This document shows positions 10,532 through 21,180 of a stretch of DNA of 64,000 bases, one piece after another. The first letter of the stretch is position 1, and every line of letters begins with the position of its first letter. The stretch is from Dioscorea cayenensis subsp. rotundata. Taxonomy: Eukaryota > Streptophyta > Magnoliopsida > Dioscoreales > Dioscoreaceae. Location of the stretch: contig NC_052475.1 in assembly GCF_009730915.1 (NCBI RefSeq), positions 22,870,016 through 22,934,015 on the forward strand, given 5' to 3'. Below the pieces are notes generated by a model. It searched no databases. It saw only the letters and a list, made by a program, of their open reading frames with translations, and was not told the DNA's origin. The translations under genes were made by a program, and so were the position numbers.

Positions 10532-13342
10532 ACGACCCTTAGTTTTTTTTTGCATATATGAAAAAAATCATATATAAATCTTATTTGTCAATTACTCACT
10601 CATGCTTATCACATGTCTTGATGGGACGCATCAATTAGAGTAGCCCATTCAATAACGTTTTCACGCGTTCATATTTTTCTTCAGTTTATTTTCTGTGCAT
10701 GTCACTATTGTGGTGCAATCACTTTTTTTTTTTATTTTTAATTTCATTAGATTTGATTTAATTTGGTTTCGTTTCTAATAAACTTATCATTTATTTTAAA
10801 TTTATTTTTTTATTTTAAATATTTCAAATAATCTTTCATGAACGAAAATAAAATCATAATCAAACAAAATAAAACATTATTACAAATATAAGAAATATAT
10901 ATATAAAGAAAGAAAACATCTAGAAATGTCTCCAGAGCTTTAAAAGTTAGAAAAATGATAAAGATGAGAGACCGTTGGATGACAATCCAACGACTAATAA
11001 TCACCTTACATAGATTGGAAATCTAAAGCCGTGCCTAGATAACGTAATCTCATATATATATATATATATATTATAGAATTGTATATATTTTTTTAAAATT
11101 TAGTGGTTATTGTAGTATGAATTCAAATTAATTATGAATTATTTGAACAACTTGATTGTAAAATTATAAAATATTATGTGATTATTAAAATAATAAAATT
11201 ACCAAAATAAAAAAAAATCATAAATATATATTCGATATAATAAAAGAAAACTTATAAGTAATAAATTGTTATTCAGCTTCATGCCACGATTAATGAAATT
11301 GAATAGTTTGATAAAAAAAAAAAACTTAAAATTATTCATTTTTATTTTTTTATTTTGATATTTTATCTATAATTAGTGCAATTATATGTATTATTAATGA
11401 AATATATGTAAATTATATTTTGCGGCTAAGCTCATAATTTGCCCTACCTTGCAAACGTGTTCACATTTTTCGCTTCGTTGGTTTTCTCTTAATTACATAA
11501 AGTGGCACCACATTACATGTCTCTTCTTTGTTCTTTGCATTTAATATGTTGAAAATGTCATACCAAACATAATAAATCATTAATAACTTCATTTGATTGA
11601 ATTTTATTTTCTTATTTTTGGAAACTCAATTTTAGTCTATTTAATTGAATTTGCAATAAACCGAACTCAATAACAAAGAATACCAAACCCAAGACTTGTT
11701 CCACAGGCCTAAATTAAAGGTCATTTAAGCATGGAAAAAGGTTTGCACTGGTGTCCCAAAAACATGTGCTTTTGTGGGAGACAACGTGTGGACCGACCGG
11801 TCATGCAAAGTATCTCAATTCAGGTAGAAGGGAAAATGACTTTTTTGCACCAGATTTGATTTTTCTAATCTCAATTAATTAAGGAGTTAATTATTTGACT
11901 CAGTATTCAATGGTTTGACAATGGTGTGTGAGATTTTTATAATTATTTACTTAGATGTGTAAGGCGAATATAATTGTTTTTGAAAATAATTGGTAAAGAA
12001 ATTAAAAAATAAAAACACACAAATTTAAGTGGAAAATTAAATTTTAAAAAATCATAGATAGAGGAAGAGAAGATTATTTCATTATATTAAAAAGTTAAAC
12101 AATGATAACAACTTAATTTATCAAAGTTTTCTTTTCATAATAAAAGTTTATTAAAATTTTAAAAATATGTTTAAAGAGGTTTTAAGTCAGTTTGATCTGG
12201 ATTTAATCTAAGCACTATTTTAAAAATTACATCATAATTTAAAATATTATATAAATCACACCACAAATTTTTTAAGGTTGAATGAAATAAAATTCGGGTT
12301 ACAAACTCTAGTTAACACATAAAAATATTATTGAAAAAAATTTAAGAAAATTTCTTCATATTCATAAAATAAAATAAAAATTCCCATGACATCTTCTTTA
12401 GCATTATGATTTACAATCCGCATTTTTTGAAAGGTTGCACTTTTTTACAAGAACAAGAACAAGAAGGGTGATTATTAGTTTTAAATAACATGCTTTATTT
12501 CCTAAGCTTGGATCAAATATCAAAATTATGCCACCTAGAAAAAAACAAAACTGTGTCACAATTCTAGAAACACTTAGAAGTCTTAACCAAGACTTGGTTA
12601 AAATTTGTTTTGTGGAAAGATGGAAGGCGAGGAATAATGATTGTACTATGCATGATTAAAACTTTGAAAAAAAAATTAACTTTTGAGCCATAAAAGACCA
12701 AGTCTAAAAGAACATTTCTTTTGTCATATAAAAAAAGGAAAAATATAAGACATTTTAGTGGTTATGGAAATCCATCCTTTTTTTCCACCAAAAAAAAAAA
12801 AAAATCATTTTCCTTGTGTTGTCTGTTGTCATTTAGCCTTCAATCTTTATTACCTTTTCAATATACCCCTTGAAAAGCGCCTATTATTTAGAATTTTAGA
12901 TTTTTATGCAAGATTTGTGATGAATGGTTCTCGGTTGCCCATAGGTTTAGCTCAAATGGCCAACTTATTTGTCATCTTTTGCCTTTCAAATATTATTTTC
13001 TCTATTTTTTTTTTTTTAAGTATAATTCTCTTTTATCTTTTGCACTTTTACAATTATTTTGTGATGTTTGGTAAAAATAATATTTAACTTTCTGTGTTTG
13101 TATAGTATAAAAATAATATAAAAATCAGGAGAGGAATTTGAACCCATGAACTCTTTTTTACACTTTGGTGTTATACCATTGGGCTATCAAATAATTGACT
13201 TGTATTATATATCATTAGATATTATATGCAAAACTTGGTACTGCTTACAATTTAATGATAAACTCATAATTTATTCATTAAACTAAATATATAATTTTGT
13301 TTAATAAAGGTTAATATTTTTAATTAATAATTATATACATAA
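10532..13342. other. AT-rich intergenic region between the two MULEs
   Basis: There is no supported gene. The region has a TA-dinucleotide run at 11050-11070, many homopolymer tracts and short chance ORFs. A SINE-like tRNA head at 13125-13200 is listed separately. Confidence 0.7.
13122..13202 (-). mobile_element. tRNA-derived SINE-like head
   Basis: In reverse complement the segment reads GATAGCCCAATGGTATAAC (A-box-like) and, about 30 bases on, ATGGGTTCAAATTCCTC, a near-consensus B box (GGTTCGANTCC). This spacing is that of a tRNA-derived polymerase III promoter. The 72-base region does not fold into an obvious full tRNA, so a SINE head is more likely than a tRNA gene. No tail or target duplication was established. 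Confidence 0.45.
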
Positions 13343-13589
13343 TAATAATAAGGGAAAAATTATTGCTACCCGTCGTATTTTTCAAAACTTCCCAAAAACC
13401 CTCCAACTTTTTGTCAGACATGACCCTCAGATTTATATTTTACATTCCCTTTAATCCCCCAGCTGCCGCCTAGATAAGTTGAAGTGGGTCCATGATATGA
13501 AATTCTTTTTGGCTTGCAAAGGAGGGAAAAATGGCACCCAATCAGCATCATGTCCGAACTTTTATGCATAGTTTTCCAACTCGCCTCTA

Positions 13590-14600
13590 AAACAAAGTTT
13601 AGATTTTGCTCATATCTTGTTCTTCTTGTTCTTGTTCTTCTTTTTCTTCTTCTCATTTGGTGTACTCAATTTTTAGCTCTTCGATTAAATTATGGAGAGT
13701 TTTTGTCTTTGTCGCCATTGCCACCCTTCCGGTCCCCGTCAAGTTGTGTTGTAGCCATTACTACGCTTCGGGTCACGATCGCGAGATCGTCTGATGAATC
13801 ATTCTGCGAGTAGGCATTGTGTATATACTTGTTAGTATTGTTTAAATATTGAACTTTAGATTTACATATATCTGTTATTGTTTAAATATTGGCTTCTATG
13901 TTTAAATTTGTTCTTTTATCGTTTAAACTGTATTTTTATCCGCTTAAAATATACAACGCGATGGTGGCGGCTGGGTCTCAGCGTAATTAATGACGCTTTC
14001 GGTTACCCAAGCGTTTCCACTGCCATCACACATAAAAATCGGAAGCCGAAGCGGCAACAGGCTGTTGGATTTCGCAGTATAAATGGGAAGGAAGAACCAT
14101 TTCGTTGAATATACTCTACTGGCGCAACCACTCCTCTTCCTCTTCTTCTTGTGTGATGGTCGTCCCGTCGAGTCGAACATTTGGTGTTCACGACATTCAC
14201 GCACCATTCAAACCACATTTTTAGATCATAGACTTTTTACGGGGATGTGTTATGATTGTTTTCCTCTTGTCATCCCTAAAGCGACTCGTAGGGTGAAAAG
14301 CTTTTTTTCTTGCCCAAGTCGAAATGCTGCGCTTCTTGCTTCTACTCTACGGGTAGCAATGACGGAAGTCGCGTTTCGCTTTGGGTCAAGAAGAAAAAGT
14401 TTCACCTCATGATTGATGCGGATGATTACGGAAAAGAAGGTTCATCACATATCCTTTAAAAGAACTTAATCAATAAAAAAATGTGGTCCAGGTCATCTTG
14501 AGTGTTGTGAGACACCCGTATTCCCGATGTACTTGATCTATAAAGCAATGATCGTCCGTGATGGTTACGTCGTGCGTTAAAGCGGAGGTTTAAAAGCTTA
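13590..14600. other. MULE-2 left part: partial second transposase 5' end and unassigned block
   Basis: The segment around 13600-13710 (a CTT-rich leader, then TTATGGAGAGTTTTTGTCTTTG) resembles the start of the transposase gene at 15340-15415 in the same element and the 5' region of the MULE-1 transposase. It is followed by TGTTTAAA motifs (13835-13960) and a GC-richer block (13960-14580). I cannot assign that block: its frames are short and match no domain I know. It could be decayed transposase or sequence captured from elsewhere. Confidence 0.4.
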
Positions 14601-15397
14601 AAGCAGAGAATTTTTTTGTATTGTCTTACATTCTATTTTTTTATCGAGATTTGTATTTTTAAGTGATGGTTATTTGTAATTCTGTCGATATTTAATAATA
14701 AAATGAATGTTGTATTGTATTGTATTAAATGTATTTTTTTATCGAGATTTGTATTTTTAAAGTACATTTCATTGTAATTACGTTGATACTTCATAAGAAA
14801 AATGTTAAAGCGATAAAATGAAATTTAAACGAGTGCAAAATAAAGTTAATATTGAATAAGAATGTTATCGAGATTTGTATTTTCAAATTTAAAGCAGAGA
14901 CATAACAAAAAAACGGCATTGTAAACAATACAACAGGTTATACAATAATCGATTTACTCTTTAAACAATGACAACGGTGTTTAATCACATACATAAAGAT
15001 GTTTAAACATTTTACATATTATTTACATTATATAGACTTTAGTTAAAAAGTAAACCGTTATTTTAAACACTATATGTATTTGTTTAAACATAAAAAAAGC
15101 TAGACGTTTAAGCAGAGACTCATGTTGAGGTGAGAACTTTCATTCGAGCGATGACAATATGTTTTCCTCGTGACATTGACATATATTTCCCTTTTTGCCC
15201 TTGGGATGGAGGGAAAAAATACCGTAATCACATCACATCACGTCTAGTTTATCCTCTATGCATCTGTTGTGCACTTTTTTTGTTTTGCCTATCATCTACC
15301 TTTGTTTGTTGTTTACATCTTCTTTTTCTTCTTCTTTTGTCTTCTTTTTGTTCTTAATTTCATTTGGTTCGATGCGATTTGGTTTTCGGCGGTATAT

Positions 15398-16380
15398 TAT
15401 GGAGAATTTTTGCAGTATTGCTAGATTCATCGGGGAGGGAAGAGTCTCGATGTTCATGGCTCAGACTTCTTGGGAGTTGGTGTTAGCTGAGATATGTGAG
15501 CGATGGGGTGTCGAAGTTTCCCTTGTCAGGGTGAAGTTTATCACACCAGATGGATATAAAAAGGTTTGTCGATAGAAAAGCGATGTTGACTTCGGTAGAA
15601 TGTGTCAGCGTGCACTCCATCTTCAAATGCGGTGTAGTTGATCTTGTTGTCGAGAGCAGAACGATGTGCCATTCATGCGGAATCCTAATGAAAAGCGAGT
15701 TCTACTCATTGTAGTTCCTTCTCTTTTATTTGATCCAGATTATATGGGTTCATTATTGTTTAAATATGTCGATTCTTTGCTAACATATTGTACTAGTCGT
15801 TCACGTTAATTGGTAACGGTTTAAGTATTTAATTTAACGTTTAAATATTGGCATTATCCCTTAAATATTATATTCTCGACTAATATATTGATCTTTTTCA
15901 TTTGATGAAGTGTTGGTAGGAATTGATTCTGCGAGTGCTCCCGTTCGATCCATGGTGACCACGGCGATGTGGGATGTCTTCCATCCTAGTCGGACCATTC
16001 ACGAAGTGCTATCGTTGGATATTGGACAACGTTTTTGACGGTGTGGAACATTTCAGGGGCGTACTTGAAATCATGCGATCAAAGCGGAATTTTGACTTCA
16101 AATTCATAAAGAGCGAGAAACATCGATGTGGCTATGTGTCATGCGCTGCGATGGTTTGTCATTAGCGCCTATCGTGCTTCAAAAAGAGTATAATAAAAAT
16201 ACTTTTTAGAATCAAGACAATCAACCCGTCACACACTTGCGGTGGTGGCATAGGTTCGGCGTCACATCCGAAAGCGTCCAAAAAATGGGTAAGCGCACGA
16301 GTGATTCAGAAGCTCAAGGATCCGGTCACAATCGTAGATCTTGTAATGAAACTGTCGCCGACTAGGCATTGTAAATAAGC
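15398..16380 (+). pseudogene. MuDR transposase N-terminal remnant in MULE-2
   Basis: Plus-strand pieces in the order expected for a plant MuDR-type transposase. First comes a PB1-like N-terminus (VSLVRVKFITPDGYKK, about 15500-15560). Next, across a spacer of TGTTTAAA motifs, a DNA-binding-domain block at 15980-16130 contains RWILDNVFDGVEHFRGVLE and then RNFDFKFIKSEKHR. Then THTCGGG and PKASKKWVSARVIQKLKD follow at 16230-16317, matching the usual sequence after the MuDR DNA-binding domain. The frame then passes directly to a C-terminal end DLVMKLSPTRHCK. The MULE catalytic domain and the zinc-finger tail are gone. Several frame breaks separate the pieces, so no full protein is made. Confidence 0.75.
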
Positions 16381-16857
16381 TGACTTCTAAAGAGAAACAA
16401 TTTGAATTGACTGCCAATTTTTCATATTTAAACTCTTATTCTTCAGAGTGTTATCCGTTATTTAAAGCAGAGCAGGTGTTATGTTAAAGCAGAGAATCAC
16501 GTAATTTTAAATGTTTCAAAGCTGATATTTAAACAATATATGGTAAAGTTAAATAATTAAAATGAAATGTAAACAATCACACGCCATGGATCCGGTCACG
16601 ATCATAGATCTTGTAATGAAAGCTCGTCGCGACTAGGCATTGTAAATAAGCTGACTTCTAAAGAGAAACAATTTGAATTGACTGCCAATTTTTCATATAT
16701 TTAAACTCTTATTCTTCACAGTGTTATCCGTTATTTAAAGCAGAGGCAGTGTTATGTTAAAGCAGAGACACTGTAATTTTAAGCTGTTTCAAAATCGATA
16801 TTTAAACGATATATGGTAAAGTTAAATAAAGTAAACTCGAAATGTAAACAATCATCA
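16318..16857. repeat. 270-bp tandem duplication between the convergent MULE-2 genes
   Basis: Two consecutive copies, 16318-16587 and 16588-about 16857, each start GGATCCGGTCAC and run through the transposase C-terminus (LSPTRHCK and stop) and the AAAGCAGAG/TTTAAAC-rich intergenic spacer. They differ by scattered substitutions and small indels, so the duplication is not recent. It lies exactly where the two genes converge. Confidence 0.85.
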
Positions 16858-16930
16858 TCATGAGATTAAACAATGAAATGAAGCGAATGGAATTTAACAT
16901 GCTTTTACTAATTGAAAAATCAAACAAAAT

Positions 16931-18524
16931 TTACATTGACATGTACAAGTCATGTTCAACGAAAAATGAAAACAATGAATTGAATACAAGTCCTCTTCTG
17001 AGAAAACAAAATTTAACCCGCTTCGGACGACCCCCTTTCTTATGGATGCCGACTGCCCTCCCCTCCTTAAGTATGTGGGTAATATACTTTAATCTCAGGT
17101 AAGGAACGTCTGTCTGCGGTAGTCGTAGCTTCTCACCCCAAAGTAATTGCTCGATAAACCGCATGACATAGACGGCGCAATCGACGCTTCCTTGTTTTTG
17201 CCGTGGGGTTTCCATGTCGATAGGAGTGGGTACTTTGCGATCGCCGACTCATCGGGAACTCCATATCGACAGTAGCTGTCGAATAGATTCCATTGTCGAG
17301 ATATGCAAGTTGAGATTAACATACCGAATTAAATAACAAACAACATCGAGTCGAATAATTAAAGAACTTACCATGTCCGACGCGCGTCTTTTTACGTACT
17401 CAGTGCATGAAGAATAATGCTCGTATTCTCGTTTGTCATTGCTCGAGGGACGACGACATGGAAGTGGTCATTCATTATGATCGGGAGGATGACAATTTGA
17501 ACTTCATGCAAGCTTCACGCGACGATCTCCGATCATAGCCATAGTTGTCTCATAGTCGTCGTCCGCTTTGACATAAATGCGCCAACGGTCTTATGATGGA
17601 GGCACGCTTCTTGTAGGGATATGGCACTTTGCTCAGCGACTTTTGTATTATGCATACAAAAGCATCCATCACATCATCTGTGACCATCTCCTTTCCCTCA
17701 AGCAGAGTGTATAAATTGGCCGTGTGGTGCTGACACCGTCATTCTTCCACCGAGCATGTCTCGAGATTAAAGCGATAATAGATATAATTAGCCCATATTA
17801 TAAATAGTTAAATGATATTATCAATGTTAAATGATATTATAAATAATTAAACGTTAACTAGAAAACTTAAACGATAACATATAAACATTTAAACAATATC
17901 AATAGAAAGTTAAACACTATAAACAAAAATTTAAACACTATCATGAAAACTTTAAACTTACCCCATCCATACGGCAATTAAGAAAGATCCTCATCAACTC
18001 CTCGCTCGTACTTGTTAAGCTCGAGATTGACCAACCCATTTTTCTTCTTCGAACGAAGACTTGCCGACCGCCTTGTCCCATTGTTGATTGGCCTTGATCA
18101 TCTCGCGTTGATCGGTCGGGGTCTTCATGGAGCACGATCGTTGTGCCTTGAAGGTGTTCGAAAGACTCACCACATCTTCCTTCGATGCAGGGATGACGGT
18201 GACAACATCAACCGCGGACACATCCTTACGTGGTTGTTCTTGTTGTGGGATTGTGTCTGGCTTTGATGCGGGGACGACGGCGATAGCATCAACCGCAGAC
18301 ATATCCTTACATGGTTTTTGTTGTTGTGGGATTGTGTCCCCGACGCAGTGCGATCGGCCACCGCCGCACCCGGCAGCAGAATCAACTATCTTCTCGACCA
18401 GTGGCCACGACAACGGCATCATCGGAGACAAATCCTTAGCTTGTTCTTGTTCTTGAGGATTGTGTCCGTCTTTGATGCCGCAATCTCGGCGCCAGTTCCC
18501 ACGGGTCGTGGATTTCGTTAACAA
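16931..18524 (-). pseudogene. Ulp1-like (C48) protease gene remnant in MULE-2, C-terminal part
   Basis: The minus-strand piece 17215-16931 encodes QKQGSVDCAVYVMRFIEQLL, the cysteine box of Ulp1-type proteases with the catalytic Cys in DCA, then LRLPQTDVPYLRLKYITHIL. Just upstream, YGVPDESAIAKYP is read in a different frame, so there is at least one frame break. Farther upstream (18524-18015) an open stretch encodes a low-complexity N-terminal region with 27-residue repeats containing KDMSAVDAIAVVPASK. Ulp1 enzymes cleave SUMO and SUMO-like conjugates; MULE-borne copies (Kaonashi-like) have unknown function. The histidine and aspartate of the triad were not located, so activity is not supported. 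Confidence 0.65.
18206..18470 (-). repeat. 81-bp tandem repeats in the MULE-2 Ulp1 gene
   Basis: Two clear units and one degenerate unit lie head to tail, with a period of 81 bases (27 codons), so the frame is kept. The encoded units read roughly DTIPQQ.P.KD.SAVD followed by .VPASK. Such in-frame repeats in a predicted disordered N-terminal region suggest past selection for coding or simple unequal crossing-over. Confidence 0.7.
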
Positions 18525-18559
18525 GAGAGTTAACGATCTTTTGCACCGCGGCGACGGTT

Positions 18560-19840
18560 ACATCATCTACGATGTCCTCCACCGTCATGGCCATGTCATC
18601 AACGGCGGCATGACTCGATAACGAGCATCCGCGCCGATGGTTTTGCTATTGTTTCATCGTCGCACCGGCGGTGGAAACAGAGGCGATATTGTTCTCCTCT
18701 TTTCGCAAGTCTCTTGAATGTGGCCATCTTGGAATGACCACCTCCCGATGATGTCAGTCGTCGTCAAATTCCCTAGCGCCTCGTTCGTCCCGGGTGCTTC
18801 AGTTGTTTGGAGGGGACGGGCGCGATCGATTGATGAACGTCCTTCCGAGTCTCGACACGGCGACAAGAAGAGGAAACTCGGTCATCAATATCCGCACGCG
18901 CTGCGTAAAGAGTTGCAGTGACATCTTCGCCTAATGTCGCTGGTGGGGCTGCCACGGTCGGAGGGCCCGCCATGGTCGGTGGCTACCGCATCGGGAGAAC
19001 TGCTCGTTGTCGTGGTAGGGGGTGCTGCAATCCGCGTGGTGGGGAGGGCTTCTCCGGGCGTCGAGGAATGCGTGCGCGTGGTGGGGCGGAAAGTACGAGG
19101 AATGGGGTCGAGCGCGCACGATGAGGCTGCCTCTCTCATCCCGCCTCGGCAAGTGGTTCCGAGCAATAGCATCCCTCCGTCGGTTGGCTCCCAACATATA
19201 TTTCTTCTTCAGACTCTCCGGAACCAGTTTCAGAAACTAACATATGTAAACCAAACAATTTCATTAGAAATCATTCGGTTTAAACTATAACAACTAAAAG
19301 TTAAAACATAGTTTTTATATATTAAACATTATCGAATTTATTTAAACGGAAAAACACAATGTTTAAAACCTTTAATAATAAATTTTACACAGTAAATAAC
19401 ACATTTAAACGCTAAATACAATGTTTAAACATCAAAGACTTATGTTAAACATTGTCCATGATTTATTACCTCTTTTTCCTTCGACGATGACAAGTTGGTT
19501 TCTACCGTCGCTTGCTCCGGTAACTACTTTCACCGTAGCACGAGCATCCTTGGGATCTTGCTGAATCGGACTTTCTTTTCCCCGCTCGGTCCACTCGTAG
19601 AAAACCATCACGTTAAGCGTGACCGAGCACCCTATAATATATCCCGTGTTGGTCTTCTTCCCGACAGCATCTATCTTGCAGCTCGACGGTGCGCGTGCAA
19701 TGTCCTCCATCGACCACGTACGTCGCTGCGCCCGTGCGTGATCGCCCCATGGCGGGTAGATCATCGACATAATCAACGATCCAGTTCGGAAACGAACATG
19801 ATGTATTTGGAAAAAGGACAGTACCCATGAGGTACACAAT
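18560..19840 (-). pseudogene. Upstream coding remains of the MULE-2 Ulp1-type gene
   Basis: The block 19839-19432 on the minus strand is open for 135 codons and includes EDIARAPSSCKIDAVGKKTN and a YEWTERGKESP segment. Its position before the protease end and its tone (YPPWGDHARAQRRTWS) recall the DUF1985-type region that precedes Ulp1 domains in plant MULE proteins, but I cannot confirm this by eye. Between 18560 and 19250 the sequence is GC- and CpG-rich, with overlapping open frames on both strands. I cannot say which is real. Confidence 0.35.
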
Positions 19841-21180
19841 CAGGAGTTTGATAAAATTTTCTTCTTCCCCCCTCTATCGAACAAGTTGGACAAGAGCGCT
19901 CTTGATGGAGTCTCTGTGTCTCTCGTAGGTTTTTGATAAATACCTACCTTCGAACCCTGATCGGATTTTTATTCTTCTAAACACAACTGCGTCGTCATCT
20001 AGCAACGCGTACCAAGAACGAGGGCCACATCTCGAGGCTCGAAACTCAGCGAGCTTTTCCCGATCCTGAATTTATTAGTGCGGCCATTGTACCTTTGCAA
20101 TAGAGAATCAAGAAGGGCCCTCTCTTGGTAGATAGCTTCCAGCTCAGTGAATACTGCAAACGAGTGTCCTTCGGATGATCTCCGAGTGTCGAGGTCATGT
20201 TATCTTCGGTTCAACTAAGGTCTCCACTACAGGTGTCAAATAGCATCGCCCTATTAACTAGGGTTGACCGCCATAGTCAAAAGCTCGCGACAATAACAAC
20301 ACATTAGCGGAAATATAAAATTTTTAAGCAGTAAATATTCGATTGATAAAGCGGAGATATAATTTGTTAAATAGAGAACTAGTTTATTAAACGAGACAAC
20401 AATACTTAAACGAGACAACAACATTTAAAGCTCAGAACATTTCATTTTGTTAAGTGTAAACCTCATTTTTAAAAGTCTGAAACCATATCAAATGAAAGGG
20501 GAATTGTACATTATAAATATTACACTAAATCATAACAATCGAAAAAAACTATTTTCGATAGTGTATAGGCATGTAAAGCAAAACAACACAAAACCCTAGC
20601 CGAGAAATCTCCCAACAGAGAAATCCCACCGCAGACTTCAATATCTTCCAACAAAAACAGGAGCACAAAACAAAACCGAAAAATCTTTCTTTGTAATAGT
20701 AGCAGGTTAACATAAAACCATACTCAATACCTTAGTTTGCAAACTGATGAAATGCCAACTACTTGCGCTGGGGACTTCTCCTTCGAGATCTCTGGTGGAA
20801 AGGGAAAAAGCTGAATTACTGAGATGCGCCAGTAGAGACAACTCGGAGGCGACTGGAAATGGTTTAACTGAAGACTCTAGTTGAGAAAAAATAACTACAA
20901 GGCTCCAGTAAATTCCTCTCTTGGGGTTACCCTACGGAATAACCCCCCACTTCCTCTCATACCGCCGAAATGGGTACGATCACGACTTTCCTACTGCAGA
21001 GGCATTTTTGTCCATAAAAATTTTTAAAATAACACCAGTTGACATCCGTTACATGCTTTGGGGGGTTGAAAAGCATGGAAATAAAAAAGAAGGGGTTTTT
21101 GGGGAGTGCAAAACTAACGGGGTGTTTTTGGCAATAATGCAAACTTAGAGGGTGTTTTTGGTAATTTCCACTAATAATAA

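Larger units (their letters stand above)
13352..21171. mobile_element. MULE-2: large Ulp1-carrying Mutator-like transposon, internally deleted
   Basis: The element is bounded by TAATAATAA at 13343-13351 and 21172-21180, a 9-bp target duplication, although it sits in TAA-repeat sequence and so is less decisive than that of MULE-1. The right end in reverse complement (GTGGAAATTACCAAAAACACC) matches the left end of MULE-1, and the left end (GGGAAAAATTATTGC) matches the reverse complement of the right end of MULE-1. The two elements therefore belong to one family in opposite orientation. Inside, transposase remains on the plus strand (15398-16380) converge with a Ulp1-like gene on the minus strand (16931 to about 19840). 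The DDE core of the transposase is missing, so the element is non-autonomous. Much of 17400-19250 is far GC-richer than its surroundings. Confidence 0.85.

Noticed and set aside
13122-13202. Possible tRNA gene
   Set aside because: Box-like words are present, but a complete cloverleaf with acceptor stem is not apparent; a SINE head fits better.
13590-14410. Frames with basic or Leu-rich translations in MULE-2 left part
   Set aside because: They come from CTT-rich leader and decayed sequence, and none matches a known domain; described only as an unassigned block.
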